From Sphingomonadales bacterium 63-6 (lineage in GTDB: Bacteria; Pseudomonadota; Alphaproteobacteria; Sphingomonadales; Sphingomonadaceae): 41,287 nucleotides of DNA. Of the stretch, positions 16,725 to 25,877 are shown one piece after another. How positions within the stretch are numbered: position 1 is the first letter of the stretch; each line of letters begins with the position of its first letter. The DNA is taken from NCBI GenBank assembly GCA_001898545.1, contig MKUB01000179.1, forward strand, positions 375 through 41,661, written 5' to 3'. The notes under the pieces are model-generated. The model was not told the origin of the DNA, made no database searches, and saw only the letters and a list, made by a program, of their open reading frames with translations. The translations under genes were made by a program, and so were the position numbers.

Positions 16725-18728
16725 ATGATCATGTTCCGTTTTGGGGAGATGGTTATGGGGAAGGTCGGCTCGGTCCGCAGGAATTGGATGTGGTCTGCCG
16801 CGGGGGTGGCGCTGGTGTGCGGACTGCTTCCGCAAGCTGGCAATGCGCAGTCGGCGCAGGCTCAGCAGAACGACAAGGATGAAGGTGCGGGGATCGTCGT
16901 CACGGCATCCCGTTCCGGCGAGGGCGTGCGTGCCGATCAGCTGGGCTCCTCAGTTGCCATTCTGGACAATGAAGCCCTGCAGGAACGGCAGACGCGCATC
17001 GTGTCCGACATCCTGCGCGACGTGCCCGGCGTCGCGGTCAGCAGGCTTGGAGCTGTGGGTGCGCAGACCCAGGTCCGCCTGCGCGGCTCTGAAGGCAATC
17101 ACGTGCTGGTGCTGGTCGACGGCATCGAAGTGGCCGACCCCTATATGGGCGAATATGATTTCGGCACGCTGATCGCCGACCCTGCCGCCCGGATCGAGGT
17201 GCTGCGGGGGCAGCAAAGCTCGCTCTATGGATCGGACGCGATTGGCGGCGTCATTCACTACATCACTCTTTCTGGTCGCGAAGCTCCGGGCATCAGCCTG
17301 CGGGGCGAGGGCGGCTCCTTCGGCACGGTGAGCGGGGCAGTGCGCGTGGCGGGGGCGTCCGATACGGTCGATTATGCCGTGTCGAGCAGCCTCTATGGCA
17401 CTCAGGGCTATCCCACGGCGCGGGGCGGCAGTCGTGACATCGGTTCCACCAGCGTGGGCGCCAGCGCCAAGGTCAACTGGACGCCGAGCGAGAATTTCAA
17501 GCTCAGCGGGGTGCTGCGCTACAGCTATACCGATGCCGATACCAACAATAGCGACGATGATCCGACCAGCCCCCTGTTCGGCTATACGAAGGACAGCCCC
17601 GGCGTCCATTACGTCAACGAGGCGATCTATGGCCTGCTTTCGGCAGAGCTGACCGCGCTGGATGGGCGCTGGACCAACAGCCTGACGGGTCAGTTCGCGG
17701 ACACTACCCGCAATGGCTATAAGGCCGAGGGTCTGGATTATGGCGACAAGGGTCGCCGCTACAAGGGCAGCTTCGTATCCAGCTTCCGCTTCGACAGTGA
17801 TGCGATCACGCACCGCCTGACGGGCGCGGTGGATGTGGAACGGGAGGAGTTCCAGAACACCTCGCCAGCCTCGCCCGGGGTCTTCACTGGCAAGCGCAAT
17901 ACGGACAATGTCGGCCTGGTCGGCCAATATGAACTGACGGCGGGGGCATTCTCGGGCGGTGCTTCCATCCGGCATGACGACAATAACCGTTTCGCCGATG
18001 CGACGACCTGGCGAGTGCAGGGCAGCTATCGCCTGCCCACCGGAACGCGAGTCCGCGGCGCCTATGGCACGGGGGTGAAGAACCCCGGCTATTTCGAACT
18101 CTATGGCTATATGGACGGAACCTATATCGGCAATCCAAACCTCAAGCCCGAGGAATCCGAAGGCTGGGAGGCAGGCCTTGAGCAAAGCTTCGCTGATGGC
18201 AAGGCCACTCTGGGGGCGACCTACTTCGATTCCCGCCTGAAGCACGAGATTTACACGACCTATCCGGCCCCCGATTACGTGGCGACGCCCAGCAATCGCA
18301 CCACGGATTCCAAGCAGCACGGGGTGGAAGTGTTCCTGGCCGCGCGGCCTCTGCCGCAGATACGGATCGACGCATCCTATACCTGGCTCAAGGCCGAGGA
18401 GAACGGGGTGGAGGAAGTCCGCCGGCCCGGGGACATCGCCAGTTTCAATGCTACCTGGTTCAGCAAGGATGACCGTTTCTCCACCACGGTGACGGTGCGC
18501 TATAATGGCCGGACGAATGACGTGGCCTATACCGACCCAAGCTGGGTGCCGGTGACCGTCTCGCTCAAGCCCTTCACGCTGGTGAATTTGAGCGCGCGTT
18601 ACGAGTTGCTGGAAGGCCTGTCGATTTCCGGCCGGGTGGAGAACCTCCTCAACGAGAAGTACGAGGAAGTGTTCAGCTTCGTCACGCCGGGCACCACGGC
18701 CTATGCCGGGATAAGCGCCCGGTTCTGA
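16725..18728 (+). CDS. BtuB-like TonB-dependent outer-membrane receptor
   Basis: The protein has 667 residues from the ATG at 16725, preceded by GAGGAAG; an ATG at 16731 and a GTG at 16680 are alternatives. The signal peptide ends at QAGNAQS. The plug follows with the TonB-box-like GIVVTASRSG, then VSDILRDVPGVAVSRLG, VRLRGSEGNHVLVLVDGIEV and RIEVLRGQQSSLYGSDAIGG, then a 22-strand-type barrel ending VENLLNEKYEEV...AGISARF. Size and C-terminus are those of BtuB/CirA-type receptors for corrinoids, heme or siderophores. A lipoprotein gene follows at once, and a CobN-type chelatase operon converges on it, so a tetrapyrrole or chelated metal is the likely substrate. No cobalamin riboswitch was recognised upstream. 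Confidence 0.9.
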   Translation: MIMFRFGEMVMGKVGSVRRNWMWSAAGVALVCGLLPQAGNAQSAQAQQNDKDEGAGIVVTASRSGEGVRADQLGSSVAILDNEALQERQTRIVSDILRDVPGVAVSRLGAVGAQTQVRLRGSEGNHVLVLVDGIEVADPYMGEYDFGTLIADPAARIEVLRGQQSSLYGSDAIGGVIHYITLSGREAPGISLRGEGGSFGTVSGAVRVAGASDTVDYAVSSSLYGTQGYPTARGGSRDIGSTSVGASAKVNWTPSENFKLSGVLRYSYTDADTNNSDDDPTSPLFGYTKDSPGVHYVNEAIYGLLSAELTALDGRWTNSLTGQFADTTRNGYKAEGLDYGDKGRRYKGSFVSSFRFDSDAITHRLTGAVDVEREEFQNTSPASPGVFTGKRNTDNVGLVGQYELTAGAFSGGASIRHDDNNRFADATTWRVQGSYRLPTGTRVRGAYGTGVKNPGYFELYGYMDGTYIGNPNLKPEESEGWEAGLEQSFADGKATLGATYFDSRLKHEIYTTYPAPDYVATPSNRTTDSKQHGVEVFLAARPLPQIRIDASYTWLKAEENGVEEVRRPGDIASFNATWFSKDDRFSTTVTVRYNGRTNDVAYTDPSWVPVTVSLKPFTLVNLSARYELLEGLSISGRVENLLNEKYEEVFSFVTPGTTAYAGISARF

Positions 18729-18732
18729 CCGG

Positions 18733-19929
18733 GTGCGCCATTCCATGGTCCTGCCGCGACTGGCTACGCGGTATGTTCTGCCGCTCTTCCTGCCGCTGGC
18801 AGGCTGTGCGCATGTGTCTCCCCCGGTGGCGAGTCCGGGGGAGATGCTCGCTTATGAGCTGACGCTGGCCGTCTCACCCCAGGCCAGTTGGGCAGGATGG
18901 CATGGCGGGGCCGGGGAGGAATCCGGGATCTACCTCCAGCCGCTCGACGAGGATGGTGTGCTTCAGGGGCAGTCCCTGCGCCTGAGCAGCGAGGGCAAGA
19001 CCTTCGCCTATGAGCCGGACCTGATCCTTGCCGGGGGCTCTCCCGTGGCGGCGTGGTATCAGAAGAACCCTTTCACCAACGAGCTTTCGGCCTGGCTTGC
19101 CCGGCTGGCCCCCTCCGGGCAGCGCGCATGGCTCGTGCCGCTGGAGCAGGGGGCGGATTGGTCTCGCAATCCCGTGGTTCGCCAGGCTGGGGACCGGCTG
19201 TTGGTCGCATGGATCGGCCAGCCGTCCGAAGGCACATCCGCGCGCGATCCGGCGATCGTGTATCGCGAGTTCTCCCTTGCCGGAAAGCCTCTCACCCCGC
19301 CGCGCGAAGTGGGCCGGGCGGATCGCGATACGTGGAACCTCAATGCCACCTTGGCGGGCGGGGCGATGGTCCTCGTCTATGACGCGGCTGGCGCGAGTGA
19401 GGTCAACGAATTGCAGCTGATCGAGGTAACCGGGAAAGGTGCCCGTCAGGTTCAGCTCACTCCAGACGATGGCCATGCCTCGCTCTATCCCGATCTGCAG
19501 GTGAACGATGCGGGCATCGCCGCGCTTACCTGGTTCGACGAGCGGGACGGCAATCGCGAAGTCTATCTTTCCGTCGGGCCGCTCGCGGATTTCCTCGCCG
19601 GGCATATGCCGCCGCCGATCCGTGTGACCCATGGCGAGGGGGAATCCATCGGCGCCTATCTCGCCTGGAACGGCGACCGGATCGGTCTGGTGTGGAGCGA
19701 CGAGGCAGGTGGCGAACGGCGCATCTTCGCGCAAGGCTTCGATAGTGCAGGCAAGCCGCTGGGCGCCGCGCGTCAGCTTTCCAATGGTCCCGGACAATCT
19801 TCTATCCCGGCCATCCGCGCGAGCGGGGAGGGGTTCCTGGTCGCCTGGAACCACTACGAGATGGAAGGGACGGGTGGCCATGCGCAGGCCATCTGGTCCC
19901 GCCCACAAATCGCCCGCTTCGATCCCTAG
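18733..19929 (+). CDS. Beta-propeller-like outer-membrane lipoprotein (receptor partner)
   Basis: The protein has 398 residues if the GTG at 18733 is used; the ATG at 18745 is an equally good start. The lipobox LPLAGC marks it as a lipoprotein. The mature part shows about six or seven repeats of 45-55 residues with a recurring hydrophobic-Ala/Thr-Trp strand (PVAAWYQKN, LLVAWIGQP, AALTWFDERDGNREVY, IGLVWSDEAGGERRIF, FLVAWNHYE) and a later GKPL turn, the pattern of sialidase/BNR-like beta-propellers. It starts 4 bases after the receptor stop. The arrangement recalls Bacteroides BtuB-BtuG, where a propeller lipoprotein captures B12 for the TonB receptor. That parallel is architectural inference; no sequence homology is claimed. 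Confidence 0.75.
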   Translation: MRHSMVLPRLATRYVLPLFLPLAGCAHVSPPVASPGEMLAYELTLAVSPQASWAGWHGGAGEESGIYLQPLDEDGVLQGQSLRLSSEGKTFAYEPDLILAGGSPVAAWYQKNPFTNELSAWLARLAPSGQRAWLVPLEQGADWSRNPVVRQAGDRLLVAWIGQPSEGTSARDPAIVYREFSLAGKPLTPPREVGRADRDTWNLNATLAGGAMVLVYDAAGASEVNELQLIEVTGKGARQVQLTPDDGHASLYPDLQVNDAGIAALTWFDERDGNREVYLSVGPLADFLAGHMPPPIRVTHGEGESIGAYLAWNGDRIGLVWSDEAGGERRIFAQGFDSAGKPLGAARQLSNGPGQSSIPAIRASGEGFLVAWNHYEMEGTGGHAQAIWSRPQIARFDP

Positions 19930-20283
19930 GCTGTTGGGGCGAGTGTCAGGATTGGGGTGATGTGGATGTGTCACCTTTTCGGACAGGAAACTGCCCCGTT
20001 TCGTTCGAGGCGTGTCAGCCCCTTTCGGCCCGGTTTTAAGCCATTTCCCGGCACCGAGCGCGGCCTTGACTGTAACCTTTCGTTTCGGGCTTTCGTGCGC
20101 CGTTTGTGCCTCTGGGCAAGGCGAGCGCTCATGAGGTTCAGAGAGGCAGGGCAGGGCGGGTGCAAGGCGGTCCATCGCATAGGATAGACCCGATTTCGGG
20201 ATATGTAGGAAAGTGTTTTATGGCGAAGCGGGCGATGGCAAGCCACTGAAGTAGCCTGCGCGGATAAGACGACTTTGCGGACG
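19930..20283. other. Non-coding stretch after the lipoprotein gene
   Basis: These 354 bases hold no convincing gene. Open frames that cross it are extensions of shadow frames of the lipoprotein gene. A GCCACTG at 20242-20248 resembles a piece of cobalamin-riboswitch consensus, but the remaining conserved boxes are missing. From about 20200 rightwards the base composition becomes visibly less GC-rich, marking the left edge of the island described below. Confidence 0.5.
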
Positions 20284-20699
20284 TTAGTGAGGGCGCGAAA
20301 AAATCCATTCGTCGGCAAAGCATTCGAAAGTCTCATCACGCAGATAAAACAAGAAATGACGGGTTCCTACTTTTTCACGGTTCGTGGAAATCCAATCTGT
20401 GGGTGCGCGCGCCAGCGGGTCTATTCCCACGACTTCGTAAAACTCGCCCCATTCTGGAGCGATACCGCTATAACGGCATTGGCCGAGATACCAGCCTTCG
20501 TCATTGGGGTCTCCAAGCCGCCATTCAGAGCATCCTCCGAAGGTCAGGTGCCGCGTTCGCCTTGCTCGGCTTCGAACTGAAAAGGATTGAGGAGAAACGA
20601 AATCGCGACGTCAAACCCCCGCAAATCGATGAGTGGGTCAGGAGCGTTTGGCCCAGCGTTCCAATCCTGATTCAGGCGTATGAATGTCCAGTCTATCAC
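20284..20699 (-). pseudogene. Frameshifted small gene of unknown function
   Basis: Two adjacent minus-strand frames together read as one protein of about 138 residues. The first runs from a GTG at 20699 (VIDWTFIRLNQDWNAG, later FDVAISFLLNPFQFEAEQG) to a TGA at 20546-20544. The second continues one base out of frame (LTFGGCSEWRLGDPNDEGWY, later CRYSGIAPEWGEFYEVVG) to the TAA at 20286-20284, ending IFSRPH. Both parts are acidic, Trp-rich and protein-like, and the join at ERGT/LTFGG is natural if one base is restored near 20544. Each piece is too short or lacks a start, so automatic calling would miss it. An in-frame TGA at 20714-20712 bounds the N-terminus. I do not recognise the family. Confidence 0.6.
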
Positions 20700-20822
20700 A
20701 AACTCTTCTTGTCAGTTTTGACCACCGCTCGCCACAACGAAAACGCCTAAAGCCGCCCGTCCGTACACGATGAAATTGCGGACGCTTTGAAGTCATTGTA
20801 ATGTTCAGGATGGGAGGCGCTG

Positions 20823-21203
20823 ATGTCTCAAGCTGAACGAATGAATTCCGCTTCAAATGCTTGGGAAGCCGATCCTTGGGATGCTTTCGATGCGATCACG
20901 GAAGTGCAACTGACGGGATTCCGCGAGCGAGCGGCAAAGGCTATTGAGTGGACGTCGATGCGCAACGCAGCCGCATCTGTATTCAGCATTGAAATTGAAA
21001 AGCTTATTGGTGCTGACGCCGTATTTTTCGCTACGCATGATGGCGAGGAACTGCTGCTGATGCAGTCAGTTTGGCATGGCTTTCCTGATCCGCCAGAATG
21101 GCGATTGGCGACACGAGCAAACGGAAGCGACGACCAATGGTCATCGTGGGGTCATTTTGCTGATCTGCCGGACACTTGGCAGCTGCTGCCAAGCGACAGT
21201 TAA
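20823..21203 (+). CDS. Small hypothetical protein in low-GC island
   Basis: The protein has 126 residues. A strong GGGAGG lies about 6 bases before the ATG at 20823, which supports it as a real gene. It is acidic and Trp-rich (EADPWDAFDAI, QSVWHGFPDPPEWRLATR, DDQWSSWGHFADLPDTW), with no signal peptide or membrane helix. Its codon use is less GC-biased than neighbouring genes. It is divergent from the frameshifted gene on its left, which has a similar small, acidic, Trp-rich character. I do not recognise a family. Immunity-type or phage-borne small proteins can look like this, but nothing decides it. Confidence 0.6.
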   Translation: MSQAERMNSASNAWEADPWDAFDAITEVQLTGFRERAAKAIEWTSMRNAAASVFSIEIEKLIGADAVFFATHDGEELLLMQSVWHGFPDPPEWRLATRANGSDDQWSSWGHFADLPDTWQLLPSDS

Positions 21204-21394
21204 CCACCCTATTGCTGCCTTCCCAAACCTCTGTGGTGATTTGGCTAAGGGGTTTCGTCCGCTCCCCACAACAAAGCGGTCTTTGCGGCGAGTACGAAGC
21301 CCAAGTTCAAAAACCGTTCTCGCTGGGAGAATGCTCTCGGATTTGTTCTGATCGTTGCGGGATCGCCCACAAGAATGAACCTGCCCGATGCCGT

Positions 21395-24300
21395 CTAGGC
21401 AGCCTTCAAGGCGGCACCCAGCCGCCGTTCCCGCCAATTCCAGCCCAGCAGCAACAGCAGGAATAGCGTGGCCGGCCAGAGGAGGTTTCCGGCCGAGAGC
21501 GCCGGGAGTTTCGGAGGCTGGGGCGTGCGGATGGTGGGTGTGCGGTCTTCCTCCGCCATCACTTGCCCGCTGAGCGGTGGCGCCTTGGAAGGCGCATTGC
21601 CGCCGGGGGCTTGCTGCGCGGAGGGCCGCGTCGGAGCCTGCCGCGAACGGGGGGAGGGAGCCTGACCCGGAGCGCCTGCCTGTTGTTGCGGCTGGGCAGA
21701 GGCATTGCGGGCCACCAGATCGCGGGCCTGCTGGCGCTCTGCAGCCTCGCGGGCATCGTTGCGGTTGGCGAAGTCGCGCAGTTCCTGTGCTGCGCTTTCG
21801 ATCGAGCGGCCCATTGCCTTCTCGAAGGAGGCGCGCGCCTTGGCGATTGTATTGGCGGGCACACCGCTGCGCTCGGCTTCCTGCATCACATATTCCAGCA
21901 GCCGCCCATTGCCGCAGGAAACAGCCGTGCAATTCACGCCGTGGGTAGTGACATTTTCCAGATATTCGCTGACCAGCTTGCTGCGGGTCGCCTCATCCGC
22001 CTTCCAGTAATCCTTGCGGATCGTCTCGATCATGCGGGCAGTGATGTCCTGATAGGCGAAGGGGGAATTCTTCTCGAAATAGGCCTTCATCCCCATGTTG
22101 CGCTTGTCCAGCACATAGGTCTCGTAGGTTTCCTGCCACATGGCATCGTCCACCACATCGCTGGCGGTGGCATCCCAGCCCCAGAGATATTCGACGAATT
22201 CGCGCATGGCGCCCGCGCCGGCATAGCCTTCCTTCTGCATCCCCTCGATCCAGGTCGGGTTGACGTAGCGGGAACGGAATTCGCGGCCGATGAAAGTATC
22301 CAGCCCGGTCATGGCTGGCTTTCCAGGATCGCGCGTGTCGGTGATCTGCAGGTCCGGCGTCGTGCCATCGAGGCTGCGCACGGCGGAGGCGAGGCCGCCC
22401 ATATACATGAACATGTCATCGTTATCGAGCGTGCCGTAAAGCATGGTCGAGTTGGAATGGACGATGGTTTCGGTGCCGGAAATCGCCAGCCGGAAGACGT
22501 CGGGCATGGGCTGGCCCCAATAGCCATTGCCATAGCCGTGGCCCATCTTGCGGATATAGTCATTGGCGAAGCCCGCCTCATCATCCCACGATCCGCTGGC
22601 GGCCACAATGCTGGATGTGTTGAGGTTGTAGCTGCCGGGCGGCTCGTCGAAGATGCGCACTCCGGCCATCTTGTCTGCCTCTTCGGGGGCGACGCCCTTC
22701 TCGATCAGCACGCGTTTGATTTCGAGGTAATGCTGGCGCACCTGATTATCGGCCTCGTCCAGCGCCTTCACCTTCTGGACGGCCTCGTCCATCAGGCGCG
22801 TGACATTGCCGAACAGACCTTCGGCGGCGGAGGCGATCACGATGTCCACGCGCGGGCGGCCCAGCTGTTCGCGCGGGATCACCTCCACGCCCACCACCTT
22901 GCCGCGCGGGTCCCACACCGGCTTGGTGCCGAGCAGATAGAATATCTGCGATTCCAGCACGCCTTCATGGCGCATGGTTTCGTCCCCCCAGATCACGAAG
23001 GAGACCTTGGAAGGGTATCTGCCGTTCTTGCGGAAGGATTTCTGGAGCAGTTCCTCGGCCAGTTTCGAGCCCATTTCCCATGAGGCGGGCTTGGGCACCT
23101 TGTCGGGATCGATGCCGTAGAAATTGGCGCCGGTCGGATAGGAATCCGGGTTGCGGATCGGCTCTCCTCCCTTGCCCGCGGGCACGAAGCGCCCGGCAAG
23201 GCCGAGCATCAGCCCGTCCAGCTCGCGCGGGCCGGAAGCGAGGATGCGCTGGCGCATATCGTCGGCAAAGGTCTGCTGCACATCGGGCAGGGCGGAGCGG
23301 TCCACGCTCATGATCGCCTTCACCGTGCTGTCCACGGCATCGGGCACCGGAGTACGGCCGAAGGCGTGCATGCCATAGGGGATGATCTGGCCGCGCAGTT
23401 CCAGCAGGTAGTCCTCCACCTGATGGAGCTGCGCGTCGGTCCATTCGACATCGGGATCGAGCCCGACATCCTTGGCCACGCCCAGCTTCACGGCCTGTTC
23501 GCGGGCCTGCTTGCCATAGATGCGGGCGAGTTCGGGGTTCTTGCTTTCGTTCTTGGTGTGGTCGTTGAGCAATTCGCTCAGCTTGGCGAGGTCTTCGGTC
23601 AGTCCGCCTTCGGTGAAGGGGGGCACCATGTGATCGACCAGCGTGGCCATGCCGCGCCTGCGGGCAACCAGCCCTTCGCCCACTACGTCCACATTGTAGA
23701 TATAGAGGTCCGGCAGGTCCGAAATCAGCGCGTCGGGCGCGTCTTCCTCGCCCAGACCCGCATCGCGCCCGTCGAGCCATTCGAGCGTGCCGTGAGTGCC
23801 GATATGCACCACCGCATCCGCTCTGTAGCCATTGCGCAGCCAGGCATAGGTGGCGACATATTGGTGCGGCGGGGCAAGGTCCGTCGCGTGATAGAGCTTT
23901 TCCAGATCCTCGCCCCAGGCGCGATTGGGCTGCGGCATCAGCATCACATTGCCGAATTGCACGCCCGGCACGATCAGGTTGACGCGGCCCTCCCGGCGCT
24001 CGGTCATCAGCTTGCCGTCCGCCGGATCGCCCCAATCCTTCAGGATCTTGGCGCGCAGGCTGGGGGCAAGGGCGTCCAGCCATTTGCGATAATCTTGCAC
24101 ATCCACGCGATTGGCGCCGCCCTGCGCGATCATTTGCTCCAACTCGCCCGGCGCATCGCTGCCCACATTGCGGGCCTTGGTGGTGATCTGCGCCAGCACC
24201 TCGTCCGCCGAAGGGGCGGGGCCGCCAATGTCATAGCCTTCTGCCGCCATGCGCTGGAGGATATTGGCCAGCGTTTCCGCCACATTGAGATAGCTCGCGG

Positions 24301-25510
24301 AAATGCCCGCCTTGCCCGGCGGGTAGTTGTAATAGATCAGCGCGACCTTCTTTTCCGCATTGGGCTTGCGCGACAGTTCCGCATATTTCAGCCCTCGGCT
24401 GACGGCCATTTCCACGCGGGAGCGGATCGGGCTGGTGATGACGGAATTCAGCCCGGTCAGCGGGTCCAGCACCTTCTCCTTCGTGCCCACCACCGTCGGG
24501 GCGATGGTTCCGGCGAGTTCCGGGGAGGCGAGGTTGAAAGTGCCTTCAAAGGCGGAGAGACCCTGCGGAGAATTGCGCCATTCCTCCTCGCTGCGGCCAT
24601 AGAGGCTGATCAGGTTGAGGACCGGGATGCCCACACCTTCCAGAACCGACGCAGACTGCGCATCGTTGAACTGGAAGAACAGGCCCAGCCCGACATCGGC
24701 GCGCACATCCCTGCCTTCGCCCAGCAGCTTCTGGAAGGCAACGGCACCCGGATAGCCGAACACCGGGATGGCTTCCGCGCCTCGCCGTTCCACTTCCGCG
24801 ATCAGGGCGTCCAGCAGGCCGGTATCGCCTGTGTAGTAATTGGCTTTAAAGAACCCCACGGCCACGCGAGGGGCGCCCGGGCGCAGCTTGCCATTCGCGG
24901 CGCGCCAGTTCTGGAATTCGTCCCATGTGGCAAAGACGCGGCCCGTTTCCCCATCGGGGTAGTAATAGCCGAAATCGAGCGAGGGCTCGGGATCGGGTAG
25001 AGTATCGAACCCGGCAATCCCCGCCTTGGCCAGCGCCAGCTTCATCAGGGCCAGTTGGTTCTTCGGCCCGCCATGTTCCCAATAGGCGCGCGCGCGCGGC
25101 ACCCATGTAACGCCCAGATTGGCGAAGAATTCCTCGCTCTGCAGGCCCTGGCCGACGCCGAGCACCGTGCCCTTCTTGCTGACCGTGCTCACCAGATCGA
25201 GCTGCTTCTCCTCGTCGAAGCGGCGCAGCATCTGCTCGTTCATGATGTCGTAGACCAGCACATTGCTGGCCGCGAGCTTGGCCGGATCGACTTCCCCGTA
25301 AGTGGATTCCGCCAGGAATTGCAGTTCGACCTTGCCCTTCAGATCGGGGCGTTCTTCCATCAGCTTGCGAAAAGCGGCCAGCGTGCCGGGGATGTTCCCG
25401 TCCGAAAAGACGTAGCCCAGCCTGACAGGCTCTGCCTGCTGCGCCTGAGCGGCAGCGGGCAGCAATAACAGGGCGAGCAGCAGGGCCTTAAGGGTTCGGA
25501 GCAGCGACAT
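21395..25510 (-). CDS. Exported, membrane-anchored CobN/HmuS-type chelatase
   Basis: The protein has 1371 residues from the ATG at 25510, overlapping the DUF2149-like gene by 23 bases. It begins with a signal peptide (MSLLRTLKALLLALLLLP to AQAQQ). The CobN/Mg-chelatase H-subunit domain follows, with the family signature HIGTHGTLEWLDGRDAG at residues 569-585. A Pro/Gln-rich linker then leads to one C-terminal membrane helix (LLWPATLFLLLLLGW) and a short basic tail. Classical CobN is cytosolic and works with the CobST ATPase; this one should face the periplasm, and no CobS/CobT gene is in the window. The nearest known parallel is Bacteroidetes HmuS, a CobN-like protein of heme uptake operons. 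Insertion or removal of metal from a tetrapyrrole in the periplasm is likely; the substrate is unknown. Confidence 0.85.
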   Translation of the reverse strand: MSLLRTLKALLLALLLLPAAAQAQQAEPVRLGYVFSDGNIPGTLAAFRKLMEERPDLKGKVELQFLAESTYGEVDPAKLAASNVLVYDIMNEQMLRRFDEEKQLDLVSTVSKKGTVLGVGQGLQSEEFFANLGVTWVPRARAYWEHGGPKNQLALMKLALAKAGIAGFDTLPDPEPSLDFGYYYPDGETGRVFATWDEFQNWRAANGKLRPGAPRVAVGFFKANYYTGDTGLLDALIAEVERRGAEAIPVFGYPGAVAFQKLLGEGRDVRADVGLGLFFQFNDAQSASVLEGVGIPVLNLISLYGRSEEEWRNSPQGLSAFEGTFNLASPELAGTIAPTVVGTKEKVLDPLTGLNSVITSPIRSRVEMAVSRGLKYAELSRKPNAEKKVALIYYNYPPGKAGISASYLNVAETLANILQRMAAEGYDIGGPAPSADEVLAQITTKARNVGSDAPGELEQMIAQGGANRVDVQDYRKWLDALAPSLRAKILKDWGDPADGKLMTERREGRVNLIVPGVQFGNVMLMPQPNRAWGEDLEKLYHATDLAPPHQYVATYAWLRNGYRADAVVHIGTHGTLEWLDGRDAGLGEEDAPDALISDLPDLYIYNVDVVGEGLVARRRGMATLVDHMVPPFTEGGLTEDLAKLSELLNDHTKNESKNPELARIYGKQAREQAVKLGVAKDVGLDPDVEWTDAQLHQVEDYLLELRGQIIPYGMHAFGRTPVPDAVDSTVKAIMSVDRSALPDVQQTFADDMRQRILASGPRELDGLMLGLAGRFVPAGKGGEPIRNPDSYPTGANFYGIDPDKVPKPASWEMGSKLAEELLQKSFRKNGRYPSKVSFVIWGDETMRHEGVLESQIFYLLGTKPVWDPRGKVVGVEVIPREQLGRPRVDIVIASAAEGLFGNVTRLMDEAVQKVKALDEADNQVRQHYLEIKRVLIEKGVAPEEADKMAGVRIFDEPPGSYNLNTSSIVAASGSWDDEAGFANDYIRKMGHGYGNGYWGQPMPDVFRLAISGTETIVHSNSTMLYGTLDNDDMFMYMGGLASAVRSLDGTTPDLQITDTRDPGKPAMTGLDTFIGREFRSRYVNPTWIEGMQKEGYAGAGAMREFVEYLWGWDATASDVVDDAMWQETYETYVLDKRNMGMKAYFEKNSPFAYQDITARMIETIRKDYWKADEATRSKLVSEYLENVTTHGVNCTAVSCGNGRLLEYVMQEAERSGVPANTIAKARASFEKAMGRSIESAAQELRDFANRNDAREAAERQQARDLVARNASAQPQQQAGAPGQAPSPRSRQAPTRPSAQQAPGGNAPSKAPPLSGQVMAEEDRTPTIRTPQPPKLPALSAGNLLWPATLFLLLLLGWNWRERRLGAALKAA

Positions 25511-25877
25511 TGCCTGCAGGCGCGCCTTCCTTCGGGGGCGTTTCGGCATCGGGCACGTAGATGATCTGACCGTTGGCGAGGCGATAGGCGGCGCCGAGAC
25601 GCTCGCCATCGCCCTGTCCCGTGGCGCTGGTCATCTTGTAGGCCTTGATCGTCTCGCCTTTCTTGACGATGATTTCCTGCATGCCGTTGGCATCGGTTTT
25701 CACCATCGTGACCTCGCTATCCCCGCTCATCAGGTCGCCCATATTGTAGACCGAGAAGAGGGTGATCATCAGGCCGACGATGAACACGATGGAGGCGTCG
25801 AACAAATTCGCGACGCCTGCCAGCGGGTCTTCCTCGGGCGGTTCTTCCGGCGCGGCGAGCTTGATGAAGCGGCCCAT
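25488..25877 (-). CDS. DUF2149-like / ExbD-like single-pass membrane protein
   Basis: The protein has 129 residues. Its ATG at 25877 overlaps the stop of the ExbB-like gene (TAATG). A short cytoplasmic N-terminus rich in Pro and Glu precedes one membrane helix (LFDASIVFIVGLMITLF) that carries an Asp (Asp27) at its start, then a periplasmic domain with KKGETIKAYK and ending in a Pro-rich tail. This layout resembles ExbD/TolR/MotB, where the helix Asp conducts protons. Families of this kind (DUF2149) accompany ExbB-like proteins and CobN-like chelatases. I infer that it forms a proton-driven stator with the ExbB-like protein and drives the chelatase or receptor. Confidence 0.75.
   Translation of the reverse strand: MGRFIKLAAPEEPPEEDPLAGVANLFDASIVFIVGLMITLFSVYNMGDLMSGDSEVTMVKTDANGMQEIIVKKGETIKAYKMTSATGQGDGERLGAAYRLANGQIIYVPDAETPPKEGAPAGNVAAPNP

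Noticed and set aside
20236-20262. AAGCCACTG-like sequence resembling part of a cobalamin riboswitch near the BtuB-like/CobN locus
   Set aside because: The other conserved riboswitch boxes are not found around it, and no gene begins just downstream in the right orientation. I treat it as chance.
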